Part shown: positions 18,121 to 27,749 of the stretch, in pieces | How positions within the stretch are numbered: position 1 is the stretch's first letter | Layout: the number at the start of each line of letters is the position of its first letter | Assembly (NCBI RefSeq): GCF_000422805.1 | Contig: NZ_KE383926.1 | Location: 13,399-77,398, forward strand | DNA length: 64,000 nucleotides | Origin: Nocardioides halotolerans DSM 19273 | Lineage (GTDB): Bacteria; Actinomycetota; Actinomycetes; Propionibacteriales; Nocardioidaceae | Direction of reading: 5' to 3' | Notes under the pieces: model-generated | Seen by the model: only the letters and a program-made list of their open reading frames with translations | Told to the model about the DNA's origin: nothing | Database searches by the model: none | Program-made: the position numbers and the translations under genes

Positions 18121-19029
18121 TCAGGCCGCCGAGGCCAGGGCGGCCAGCCGCAGCTGACGTCGTCGGTGGGCGTTCGCCTCGTAGGTGAAGATCACCAGCG
18201 CGACCCAGACCAGCACGAAGCCGACCCAGCGGCCCGGCGGCATGTCCTCGTGGAAGTAGAGGACGCCGAGGGCGAACTGGATGATGGGGGCGAGGTACTG
18301 CAGCAGCCCCAGGGTCACCATCGAGACCCGGATCGCCGCCGCGCCGAAGCAGATCAGCGGGACCGCCGTCACGATGCCCGCGCTGGCGAGCCACAGCGAG
18401 TGGCCGGCGCCGTGTGAGGCGAAGTTGGAGTGCCCGGTCGCCATCAGCCACCCGACGTACGCCGCGGCGAACGGCGCGATGAGCGTGGTCTCGACGGTGA
18501 GGCTCTCGACCGCGCCCACGTTGGCGGACTTCTTGGCCAGCCCGTAGGTGCCGAACGAGAAGGCCAGCACGAGCGCGACCCACGGCAGCCGGCCGTAGTC
18601 GACGGTGAGCACCACCACAGCGCCGCTGGCGACGCACATGGCCGCCCACTGGAGCGGTCGGAGGCGCTCGCCGAGGATCAGCACCCCCATCAGTACGGTC
18701 ACGAGCGGGTTGATGAAGTAGCCCAGCGAGGTCTCGATGACCTTGCCGTTGTTGACGCCGTAGATGTAGGTCGCCCAGTTGACCGTGATCGTCGCGGCCG
18801 CGACCGCCAGGAGCACGAACGTGCGGCGGTGGGCGAAGATCGCCCGGACCTGACGGGTGCGGCGCAGGAGCACGATGAGGAGACCCATCGTGATGACCGA
18901 CCACAGCACGCGGTGCGCGAGGATCTCGATCGCGCCGGCGGGCTCGAGGTGGGGCCAGTAGAGCGGGAACCCGCCCCAGAGGCCGTACGCCGCGACGCCC
19001 AGCAGCAGCCCGCGCCGCCCGTCCGTCAC
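18121..19029 (-). CDS. rarD: RarD-type EamA/DMT transporter
   Basis: An integral membrane protein of the drug/metabolite transporter superfamily. The 302 residues contain about ten hydrophobic helices in two repeats, starting with GVAAYGLWGGFPLYWPHLEP and EILAHRVLWSVITM, which are hallmark RarD segments, and later ASGAVVVLTV and LQYLAPIIQFALGVLYFHED. The family was named for chloramphenicol sensitivity but the substrate is generally unknown. The start is GTG at 19029; TAGGCT lies 6 nt upstream without a Shine-Dalgarno, suggesting a leaderless mRNA. Confidence 0.9.
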   Translation of the reverse strand: MTDGRRGLLLGVAAYGLWGGFPLYWPHLEPAGAIEILAHRVLWSVITMGLLIVLLRRTRQVRAIFAHRRTFVLLAVAAATITVNWATYIYGVNNGKVIETSLGYFINPLVTVLMGVLILGERLRPLQWAAMCVASGAVVVLTVDYGRLPWVALVLAFSFGTYGLAKKSANVGAVESLTVETTLIAPFAAAYVGWLMATGHSNFASHGAGHSLWLASAGIVTAVPLICFGAAAIRVSMVTLGLLQYLAPIIQFALGVLYFHEDMPPGRWVGFVLVWVALVIFTYEANAHRRRQLRLAALASAA

Positions 19030-19035
19030 CGACCC

Positions 19036-19041
19036 AGCCTA
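19036..19041 (-). promoter_or_regulatory. -10 element of rarD, probable leaderless start
   Basis: On the minus strand TAGGCT ends 6 nt before the GTG of rarD. A -10 hexamer at this distance places transcription at or next to the start codon, and no ribosome binding site is seen. The same arrangement, with the same hexamer and spacing, is found at the Nudix gene (29545-29550). Confidence 0.5.
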
Positions 19042-19121
19042 GTGAGGCCCACCGGATCGGGTTTCTGGGGTCCGCCGCGTAAGGTCGATCCTTGATGTTC
19101 CGAGCCCATTTGGAGGAAAGC

Positions 19122-19508
19122 ATGCGCCTCGCCCGCATCGTCGGAGCCGTCGTCGCACTGCTCATGACCGTCACGACGGGGCAGGCCCTCGTCTCGCCCG
19201 CGGACGCCCAGGCCAAGCCTCGGCACCACATCCGAGAGCTCCGCGGCGCCGAGGTCGGCCACACCAACACGTTCTACATCGAGGGCCGGGTGCCGACGTT
19301 CCCGAAGGGCAGGATCAAGGTCCTGCGCAACGTCGCCGGCGGCCACTACCAGGTGTGGAAGAAGACCCGCACCACGAAGAAGGGGAAGTTCCGCACCCCC
19401 ATCGTCCAGGCCGGGCGCAAGAAGACCTGCTTCAAGGTGCAGGTCCCGGCCAGCGCGACGTACCGGAAGACGACGTCGAGGGTCATCGGCTGCATCGAGT
19501 CCGGCTGA
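19122..19508 (+). CDS. small secreted protein, tandem paralogue 1
   Basis: 128 residues, function unknown. The Sec signal peptide has a basic start (MRLAR), a hydrophobic core and an Ala-rich cleavage region near ADAQA, about residue 28. The mature part is basic and beta-rich, with the motif GGHYQVWKKTRTTKKGKFR and two Cys (KKTCFKV and GCIESG). GGAGGAAAG lies just before the ATG at 19122. The next two genes encode proteins of the same plan, a local family of exported proteins. Confidence 0.75.
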   Translation: MRLARIVGAVVALLMTVTTGQALVSPADAQAKPRHHIRELRGAEVGHTNTFYIEGRVPTFPKGRIKVLRNVAGGHYQVWKKTRTTKKGKFRTPIVQAGRKKTCFKVQVPASATYRKTTSRVIGCIESG

Positions 19509-19544
19509 TCCCCGCCGTCCCGCACGCCCGACAAGGGTTTCGAC

Positions 19545-19566
19545 CTCCCTGCGCAAGGGCAGGGAG
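19545..19566. terminator. short hairpin after secreted paralogue 1
   Basis: CTCCCTGC (19545-19552) pairs with GCAGGGAG (19559-19566) across a 6-nt loop. It lies between the first and second secreted-protein genes and could weakly end transcription or protect the mRNA end. Confidence 0.4.
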
Positions 19567-19614
19567 AGTGCAGGTTGGCGTCCGACCAGCCTCGTCCCCC
19601 GAGAGGAAAGCAGC

Positions 19615-19998
19615 ATGCGCATGTCCCGAGCCGTCTCGTTCGTGATGGCGGTCCTTCTGGCAGTCACGATGTCGCAGGCGCTGGTCTCGCCGTCGCAGGC
19701 GAACGCCGGCCACACGACGGTGGCCGAGAAGGGCACGAAGAAGGTCTCGATCCACTTCGCCGCCAACGGCGGCAAGGGGTTCCGGCTCTACGGCAAGATC
19801 AAGCCCCGGGCCAAGAAGACCGCGATCCTGCTGCGCGCCTCGAAGGCCAACGGCCACTACGCGCGGTTCAAGAGCACCAAGACCAGCAGGAGTGGTGCCT
19901 ACACCTTCAGCGGGCTCAAGAAGGAGGGCTACTACGCCGTGCGGGTCGGCCGGACGACGTCCGAGGTCATCCACGTCTGCAAGGGCAGCTGCGGCTGA
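19615..19998 (+). CDS. small secreted protein, tandem paralogue 2
   Basis: 127 residues, function unknown. A signal peptide (MRMSRAVSFVMAVLLAVTM, cleavage probably near ANA at residue 31) is followed by a Lys/Gly-rich mature part with GKIKPRAKKTAILLRA, NGHYARFKSTKTSRSGAYTF and a C-terminal Cys pair in HVCKGSCG. The signal region is strikingly like that of paralogue 1 (MSQALVSPSQA versus TGQALVSPADA). The ATG has AGAGGAAAG upstream, and a strong terminator follows. Confidence 0.75.
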   Translation: MRMSRAVSFVMAVLLAVTMSQALVSPSQANAGHTTVAEKGTKKVSIHFAANGGKGFRLYGKIKPRAKKTAILLRASKANGHYARFKSTKTSRSGAYTFSGLKKEGYYAVRVGRTTSEVIHVCKGSCG

Positions 19999-20014
19999 CC
20001 TCCTCACCCGTCCA

Positions 20015-20045
20015 GATGGCCCCCACCACCGGTGGGGGCCATCTT
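20015..20045. terminator. strong hairpin terminator
   Basis: A perfect 14-bp stem: AGATGGCCCCCACC (20015-20028) pairs with GGTGGGGGCCATCT (20032-20045) across a 3-nt loop. It follows the second secreted-protein gene by 16 bp and probably separates it from the third. No long T-run follows, which is common in high-GC bacteria. Confidence 0.8.
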
Positions 20046-20137
20046 GCATATGGCCTGATCAGGTGGTGTTTCGACGAGGTTCTCTGGGTCTAGTGTCACG
20101 GCGACAGACCCGAGCACCGCACCGAAAAGAGATCCGC

Positions 20138-20560
20138 ATGCGCCTGTACCGAGCCGTCGCCCTCGTCGTGGCGACCCTGATGTCCCTCACGCTGTCCGCC
20201 ACCCTCACCTCGTCGGCCCAGGCATCGCGGCCCACCACCGGCGTGCACGCGGCCAAGGGCCTCACGCCGCTGCGGGCCAACATGGTCGAGGCCGGCAACG
20301 ACCACTTCGTCATCTACGGCGTCGCGGGGGTGACCAAGGTCGGCATCTTCCGCAACGCCAACGGCGGCCGCTTCGTCCTCTACCGCAAGCTCAACGTCAA
20401 CAAGAGCAACGGCAAGTTCCGCACCCGCGTCTACCAGTACAAGAACACCCGCACGTGCTACCGCGTGCTCGCCCCGGCAACGGCCAACACCAGCCAGCAC
20501 ATCGTGCCGGTCGGCTGCATCATCACCGTCCGCGGCAAGCAGGTCTGGCAGCCCGCCTGA
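20138..20560 (+). CDS. small secreted protein, tandem paralogue 3
   Basis: 140 residues, function unknown. The signal peptide (MRLYRAVALVVATLMSLTL, Ala-rich cleavage near SAQASR at about residue 30) is followed by a basic mature domain with VTKVGIFRNANGGRFVLYRK and NKSNGKFRTRVYQYKN, the same layout as paralogues 1 and 2. Two Cys (TRTCYRV and VPVGCII) match those of paralogue 1 in position. The ATG at 20138 is where the signal peptide begins; the upstream open frame only reads through paralogue 2. Confidence 0.75.
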   Translation: MRLYRAVALVVATLMSLTLSATLTSSAQASRPTTGVHAAKGLTPLRANMVEAGNDHFVIYGVAGVTKVGIFRNANGGRFVLYRKLNVNKSNGKFRTRVYQYKNTRTCYRVLAPATANTSQHIVPVGCIITVRGKQVWQPA

Positions 20561-20592
20561 CGCCCAGCTGTTCAGCGGCTGACACCGACGAC

Positions 20593-20624
20593 GACGGCCC
20601 CCACCCGGGAGGGTGGGGGCCGTC
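20593..20624. terminator. hairpin terminator between convergent genes
   Basis: GACGGCCCCCACCC (20593-20606) pairs perfectly over 14 bp with GGGTGGGGGCCGTC (20611-20624), loop GGGA. It lies between secreted paralogue 3 and the convergent korB end, so it can serve both. Confidence 0.8.
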
Positions 20625-20645
20625 GCGCTGCTCAGAGACCGCCGC

Positions 20646-21742
20646 TCACATGACGGTCCAGGTGTCGCCGCCGCCGATGAGGGCCGCCAGCCGCTCGGCG
20701 GGGGTGCCGCTCACCGCCTCGCGGGCGGTGGTGACCTGGGCGCGCGCCTGGTCGTCGTACGTCGGCCGCTCGACCTGGCGGAAGATGCCGATCGGTGACT
20801 GGTCGAGGTAGCCCGAGTCGGTCAGCCGGGAGATCGCGAACGCCAGCGTCGGGTCGGGGTTGTAGACGTCGTGGACGATGATCGCGTCCTCGCCCACGTC
20901 GGCGACCAGCGCGACCTTGACCCCGCCGGTCTCCGAGTCGCGCACCAGCCCCTTCTGGCCCAGCCCGGAGGAGTCGGGGGCTCCGAAGCGGATCGGCTGG
21001 CCGTGCTCGAGCGGGATGATCGCGTCGGCCTTCGTGTCGTTGCCCTTGATCGCGTCGAACGCGCCGTCGTTGAAGATCGGGCAGTTCTGGTAGATCTCGA
21101 CGAGCGAGGTGCCGCGGTGGGCCGCCGCCGCCGAGAGCACCGCGGTGAGGTGCTTGCGGTCGGAGTCGATGGTGCGGGCCACGAAGCTGGCCTCCGCGCC
21201 CAGCGCGAGCGACACGGGGTTGAACGGGTGGTCGACCGAGCCCATCGGCGTGGACTTGGTGACCTTGCCGGTCTCGGAGGTGGGGGAGTACTGGCCCTTG
21301 GTGAGGCCGTAGATCCGGTTGTTGAAGAGCAGGATCGTCATGTTGACGTTGCGGCGCAGCGCGTGGATCAGGTGGTTGCCACCGATCGACAGCGCGTCGC
21401 CGTCACCGGTGACCACCCAGACCGACAGATCCTCGCGCGCGGTGGCGATGCCGGTCGCGATCGACGGCGCGCGGCCGTGGATCGAGTGCATGCCGTAGGT
21501 GTCGAGGTAGTAGGGGAACCGCGACGAGCAGCCGATGCCGGAGACGAAGACGATGTTCTCCCGGCGCAGGCCGAGCTGCGGCAGGAACGACTGCACGGCC
21601 TTGAGCACGGCGTAGTCGCCGCAGCCGGGGCACCAGCGCACCTCCTGGTCGGAGGTGAAGTCCTTGCCGGTCTGGGGCGGCCCGTCGTACGTCGGGACGC
21701 CCTCGACGCCCGAGCGGGTGACGGGGAGACCGAGGTCGGTGC

Positions 21743-21746
<4 letters not shown>
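20646..21746 (-). CDS. korB: 2-oxoacid (2-oxoglutarate):ferredoxin oxidoreductase, beta subunit
   Basis: The beta subunit binds thiamine diphosphate and a [4Fe-4S] cluster; with KorA it converts 2-oxoglutarate, CoA and ferredoxin to succinyl-CoA and CO2 in the actinobacterial TCA variant. In 366 residues one sees WCPGCGDYAVLKAV (about 38-51), FVSGIGCSSRFPYY (about 67-80), the ThDP motif VTGDGDALSIGGNH (about 112-125) and NNRIYGLTKGQYSPTS. The ATG overlaps the korA stop (ATGA). 2-Oxoglutarate as substrate is inferred from family and genus habit, not from a residue. Confidence 0.92.
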
Positions 21747-23686
<1,940 letters not shown>

Positions 23687-23877
23687 GTGGGCGCCCCCTC
23701 CTCGGTGCTGCTCCCAGTCACGCATGGACGAGGCGTGCTGGCTGACGTTCCTCTGCCGCCCCGGCCACCCGGCGCACGCTCCACGATAGTGCGGCGCCGC
23801 CTCGCACCCCATGCATCTCTGCCCTCGGATGGGTGACACGCGCCACGCTGCGGGCATTTGCCACCAAAGCACCTAAG

Positions 23878-23892
23878 TCGAGTAGTCTGCTC
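23878..23892. promoter_or_regulatory. imperfect palindrome upstream of the sulfate importer
   Basis: CGAGTAG-T-CTGCTCG is a near-perfect inverted repeat (one mismatch) in the 271-bp gap between korA and the sulfate-binding protein gene. It includes TAGTCT, a possible -10 hexamer, with TTGCCA 19 bp upstream as a weak -35. A repressor acting on the importer could bind here. No sulfur-related riboswitch was recognised in the gap. Confidence 0.35.
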
Positions 23893-23957
23893 GTAATAAC
23901 TGAGCAACGCCGTTTCTCGGGCGCGGCTCCAGGGTGCAGGAGAGAGAGAAGATCACG

Positions 23958-24986
23958 ATGAACAAGACGATCAAGGTTGCGGCGACGCTGACCGTCGCCG
24001 GGGTGCTGGCCTTGACCGGGTGCGGTGGCGACTCCGACGCCGCGTCGGACAAGACGACGCTGAACCTCGTCGGGTACTCGGTGCTCGAGCAGGCCAACAA
24101 GGGCGTGATTGCGGCGTTCGAGAAGACCGACGCCGGCAAGGACGTGACCTTCAAGGAGTCCTACGGCGCCTCGGGCGACCAGTCGCGGGCCGTCGTGGCC
24201 GGCGCGAAGGCCGACGAGGTCCACCTGTCGCTGGAGCCCGACGTGACGCGTCTGGTCGGGGAGGGCCTGGTGGCCGAGGACTGGAAGGACAACGACACCC
24301 AGGGCATCTGCACCAAGTCCGTCGTGGTCTTCGTGGTCCAGAAGGGCAACCCCAAGGGCATCGAGTCGTGGGACGACCTCATCGAGTCCGGCGTCGGCAT
24401 CGTCACGCCGAACCCGGCGTCGTCCGGCTCCGCCAAGTGGAACCTCCTCGCGGCGTACGGCGCGGCGAAGGACGAGGGCGGCAGCGACGAGGCCGCGCAG
24501 GAGTACATGACGCAGTTCTTCGCGAACGTCGCGGCGCTGCCGGACAGCGGCCGTGACGCCACCACGGCGTTCACGAGCGGCACCGGCGACGTCCTGCTGT
24601 CCTACGAGAACGAGGCGATCCTGGCCCGCCAGAGCGGCCAGGACTTCGACTACGTGATCCCCGACGAGACGCTGTCGATCGACAACGCGTGCGCGCTGAT
24701 CAAGGACGCCCCGAAGGCTGCGACCGACTTCCTGGACTTCCAGAAGAGCGCCGACGGGCAGAAGCTCTACGCCGCGACCGGCTACCGGCCGCTCGTCGAC
24801 GTGGGCGACCTCGAGGTCGAGGGTGCCAACGACCCGACCGACCCGTTCCCCGCTCCGGGCAAGCTGCTCACCATCGACGGTGACTTCGGCGGCTGGGACG
24901 AGGCCAACAGCACGTTCTTCGGCGACGGCGAGGACGGGAACCCGCTGGGCATCCTGACCCAGATCCAGGCCGAGGCCGGGCAGTAG
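23958..24986 (+). CDS. sbp: sulfate/thiosulfate-binding lipoprotein
   Basis: Extracytoplasmic substrate-binding protein of a sulfate/thiosulfate importer. In 342 residues: a lipoprotein signal with lipobox LTGC (Cys at about residue 22), then the family fold with NLVGYSVLEQANKGVIAAFE, a FKESYGASGDQSRAVVAGAKADEVHLSLEPD region (split around residue 80), TPNPASSGSAKWNLLAAYG and LLSYENEAI. The ATG at 23958 is preferred over the upstream in-frame ATG-like codon at 23934 because the signal peptide starts there. First gene of a four-gene operon. Confidence 0.93.
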   Translation: MNKTIKVAATLTVAGVLALTGCGGDSDAASDKTTLNLVGYSVLEQANKGVIAAFEKTDAGKDVTFKESYGASGDQSRAVVAGAKADEVHLSLEPDVTRLVGEGLVAEDWKDNDTQGICTKSVVVFVVQKGNPKGIESWDDLIESGVGIVTPNPASSGSAKWNLLAAYGAAKDEGGSDEAAQEYMTQFFANVAALPDSGRDATTAFTSGTGDVLLSYENEAILARQSGQDFDYVIPDETLSIDNACALIKDAPKAATDFLDFQKSADGQKLYAATGYRPLVDVGDLEVEGANDPTDPFPAPGKLLTIDGDFGGWDEANSTFFGDGEDGNPLGILTQIQAEAGQ

Positions 24987-24995
24987 CTCGACACG

Positions 24996-25847
24996 ATGTC
25001 CACTGCGACCGCACGTGTCGCGGGGGGTCGGCCGGCGCGCGTGCGCCGGCCGGCCTCGCGACACTCCCTGACCAAGGGCTCCGCCCTCGGCCTGGGCGTC
25101 GGCATGATCTGGTTCAGCCTCCTGGTGCTGATCCCCCTCACCGCGGTCGTCTGGACCGCGGGTGAGGGCGGGCTCGGCACGTTCAAGGACGCGCTGACCA
25201 ACAAGCAGACGTTCAACGCCCTCAAGCTGACCGTGCTCAGCTCCCTCGCCGTCACCGGCGTCAACATCGTGATGGGCACGGTGATCGCCTGGGTGCTGGT
25301 CCGTGACCGGTTCCCGGGCAAGAAGCTCCTCGACCTGGTGATCGACATCCCCTTCGCGATGCCGACCATCGTGGCCGGGCTGGTGCTCCTCTCGCTGTAC
25401 GGCGCGGAGAGTCCCCTCGGCCTCGAGTGGAACAACACCCGCAAGGCGGTGCTGCTCGCGCTGGCGTTCGTCACCGTGCCGTTCGTGGTCCGGACCGTGC
25501 AGCCGGTGCTCGAGGAGATGGACACCGACGTCGAGGACGCCGCGGCGTCCCTCGGGGCTTCGCGCGCCACCACCTTCCGCCGGGTGATTCTGCCGACGCT
25601 GGCCCCGGCCATCTTCGCGGGGGCCACGCTCTCCTTCGCCCGCGCGATCAGCGAGTACGGCTCGCTGGTGCTGCTCAGCGGCAACCTGCCGAACCGGACC
25701 GAGGTCGCCTCGGTGCGGGTCTACAGCGCGATCGAGGGTGGCAACCAGCAGTCCGCGGCCGCCGTGGCGACGATCCTGCTGCTCGTCGCGCTGGTCGCCA
25801 TCGTGGTCTTCGACCTGATCCAGAGGAGGCTGGCGCGCCGTGGCTAG
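24996..25847 (+). CDS. cysT: sulfate ABC transporter permease CysT (CysU)
   Basis: Inner-membrane permease half of the sulfate/thiosulfate importer, 283 residues. Six helices are visible after a basic N-terminus; the cytoplasmic coupling loop is EEMDTDVEDAAASLGASRATTFRRVILPTLAPAI (about 178-211, only key part EDAAASLGAS noted), followed by SFARAISEYGSLVLLSGN, a CysT signature. The ATG lies 9 bp after the binding-protein stop; the end overlaps cysW by 8 bp. Confidence 0.93.
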   Translation: MSTATARVAGGRPARVRRPASRHSLTKGSALGLGVGMIWFSLLVLIPLTAVVWTAGEGGLGTFKDALTNKQTFNALKLTVLSSLAVTGVNIVMGTVIAWVLVRDRFPGKKLLDLVIDIPFAMPTIVAGLVLLSLYGAESPLGLEWNNTRKAVLLALAFVTVPFVVRTVQPVLEEMDTDVEDAAASLGASRATTFRRVILPTLAPAIFAGATLSFARAISEYGSLVLLSGNLPNRTEVASVRVYSAIEGGNQQSAAAVATILLLVALVAIVVFDLIQRRLARRG

Positions 25848-26718
25848 CACGTCGAGCACGTCCGTCGGCAGCGGCAGCACCGTCGTGACCTGGGTGCTGA
25901 GGCTCGTCGTCGTCGGCTACCTGTTCTTCCTCATCGGCTGGCCGAGCGCACTGATCGTCCGGCGCACGTTCGAGGGCGGCACCCAGGCGTTCACCGAGGC
26001 CCTCCAGGACCCCGACGTCACCCATGCCCTGCAGCTGAGCGTCGTCGTCGCGCTGTGCGCGGTCGCGATCAACCTGCTGTTCGGGGTGGGCATGTCGCTG
26101 CTGCTGGTGCGCTACGAGTTCCCGGGCAAGCGGGCCCTGTCGGCGCTGATCGACCTGCCGCTGGCGGTGTCGCCGATCGTGGTGGGCCTGGCGCTGATCC
26201 TGGTCTACAACCCGCGCTTCGGGTGGTTCGGCGAGAGCCTGGACGCCCACGGCATCCAGATCATCTTCGCCAAGCCCGGGATGGTCATGGCCACGACGTT
26301 CGTGGCCCTGCCGCTGGTGATCCGCGAGGTCGTGCCGGTCCTCGAGGACATGGGTGACGACCAGGAGCAGGCCGCCAACAGCCTGGGCGCCAACGCGTGG
26401 CAGACCTTCTGGCGGATCACGCTGCCCGGCATCAAGTGGGCGGTCGTCTACGGCGTCGTCCTCAGCCTGGCCCGCTCGCTGGGCGAGTTCGGCGCGGTCA
26501 AGGTCGTCGCCGGCAACATCAGCGGCGAGACCACGACCGCTCCGGTGCTGGTGCAGCAGAAGTACCAGAACTTCGAGCAGCAGACGGCGTACGCCATGTC
26601 GTTCCTGCTCGTGGCCGCGGCCGTCGTCTGCCTCGTCATCGTGGCGCTGCTGCGCCCCAAGGACCACAAGCCGAGCCGGGCCACCGCCACGGCCGCCATC
26701 CAGGAGAAAGCATCATGA
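25840..26718 (+). CDS. cysW: sulfate ABC transporter permease CysW
   Basis: Second permease of the importer, 292 residues. It has six helices, the EAA-type loop DDQEQAANSLGANAWQTFWR (about 173-192) and the CysW-type stretch SLARSLGEFGAVKVVAGNI. LLVRYEFPGKRALSALIDLP precedes the central helices, as in the family. The GTG at 25840 sits in the end of cysT; its stop overlaps the cysA ATG. Confidence 0.92.
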   Translation: MASTSSTSVGSGSTVVTWVLRLVVVGYLFFLIGWPSALIVRRTFEGGTQAFTEALQDPDVTHALQLSVVVALCAVAINLLFGVGMSLLLVRYEFPGKRALSALIDLPLAVSPIVVGLALILVYNPRFGWFGESLDAHGIQIIFAKPGMVMATTFVALPLVIREVVPVLEDMGDDQEQAANSLGANAWQTFWRITLPGIKWAVVYGVVLSLARSLGEFGAVKVVAGNISGETTTAPVLVQQKYQNFEQQTAYAMSFLLVAAAVVCLVIVALLRPKDHKPSRATATAAIQEKAS

Positions 26719-27689
26719 GCATCGACGTCTCAGGTCTGACCAAGACCTTCGGCGACTTCGTCGCGCTCGACGACGTCACCGTCTCGCTGCCCACCGGGCA
26801 GCTCACCGCCCTGCTCGGCCCGTCCGGCGGAGGCAAGTCCACGCTGCTGCGGATCATCGCGGGGCTGGACACGGCCGACGCCGGCACCGTCACCATCGAG
26901 GGCCGGGAGGCGACGAACCTGCCGGCGCGCAAGCGCAACGTGGGCTTCGTCTTCCAGCACTACGCGGTGTTCAAGCACATGTCGGTGGCCAAGAACGTCG
27001 CGTTCGGTCTCGAGATCCGCAAGCGGCCGCGCGCCGAGATCGACAAGCGGGTCGCCGAGCTGCTCGAGCTGGTGCACCTCTCGCAGTTCCGCGACCGGAT
27101 GCCCTCCCAGCTCTCGGGCGGCCAGCGCCAGCGGATGGCGCTGGCGCGCGCCCTCGCGGTCGAGCCGACCGTGCTGCTGCTCGACGAGCCGTTCGGTGCG
27201 CTCGACGCCAAGGTGCGCAAGGAGCTGCGCGACTGGCTGCGCCGGCTCCACGACGAGGTCCACACCACGACGATCTTCGTGACCCACGACCAGGAGGAGG
27301 CCCTCGAGGTCGCCGACGAGATCGTGGTGATCAACGACGGCCGGGTGGAGCAGGTCGGCAGCCCCGACACGCTCTACGACAAGCCGGCCAACGACTTCGT
27401 GATGCGCTTCCTCGGCGAGACGACCGACCTGGCCGGCCAGACCGTGCGCCCGCACGACATCGACGTGTCGATGAGCCCCGGCGTCGCCGGCTCGACCCCC
27501 GGCACGGTCACCCGGATCCTGCGCGTCGGCTTCGAGGTGCGGGTCACCGTGACCACCGACGACGGCGCCGAGGCGCTTGTCACCATGACGCGCACCCTGG
27601 CCCGCAGCACCGGGGTCGAGGAGGGCGCGAAGGTCTGGCTCACCGCCGCCAAGGGCGCCACCGCGGTGCCGGTGATGCGCGCCGTCTGA
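26715..27689 (+). CDS. cysA: sulfate/thiosulfate import ATP-binding protein CysA
   Basis: ATPase of the importer, 324 residues. Walker A GPSGGGKSTLL (about 36-46), signature LSGGQRQRMALARALA (about 134-149), Walker B LLLDEPFGALD (about 155-165) and switch His in FVTHDQEEALEV are all intact. The C-terminal quarter is a regulatory TOBE-like domain. ATG overlaps the cysW stop (ATGA). A strong hairpin follows, closing the operon. Confidence 0.95.
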   Translation: MSIDVSGLTKTFGDFVALDDVTVSLPTGQLTALLGPSGGGKSTLLRIIAGLDTADAGTVTIEGREATNLPARKRNVGFVFQHYAVFKHMSVAKNVAFGLEIRKRPRAEIDKRVAELLELVHLSQFRDRMPSQLSGGQRQRMALARALAVEPTVLLLDEPFGALDAKVRKELRDWLRRLHDEVHTTTIFVTHDQEEALEVADEIVVINDGRVEQVGSPDTLYDKPANDFVMRFLGETTDLAGQTVRPHDIDVSMSPGVAGSTPGTVTRILRVGFEVRVTVTTDDGAEALVTMTRTLARSTGVEEGAKVWLTAAKGATAVPVMRAV

Positions 27690-27696
27690 GGTCGAT

Positions 27697-27729
27697 GTCG
27701 ACCCGGCGCGAACTTCGCGCCGGGTCGAC
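27697..27729. terminator. palindromic terminator after cysA
   Basis: A 33-bp perfect palindrome: GTCGACCCGGCGCGAA (27697-27712) and TTCGCGCCGGGTCGAC (27714-27729) flank a single base. It starts 7 bp after the cysA stop and can form a very stable hairpin that ends the sulfate importer operon. Confidence 0.75.
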
Positions 27730-27735
27730 GTGTCG

Positions 27736-27741
27736 TAGCGT
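27736..27741 (+). promoter_or_regulatory. -10 element before the flavoprotein gene
   Basis: TAGCGT lies 8 nt before the GTG at 27750, immediately after the cysA terminator hairpin. With no Shine-Dalgarno in this short gap a leaderless transcript is likely. No convincing -35 is seen, since the hairpin occupies that position. Confidence 0.4.
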
Positions 27742-27749
27742 CCCCACCC

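Noticed and set aside
23687..23957. Possible riboswitch upstream of the sulfate importer
   Set aside because: No conserved SAM or other sulfur-related riboswitch core could be recognised; only a small palindrome and weak promoter hexamers are present.
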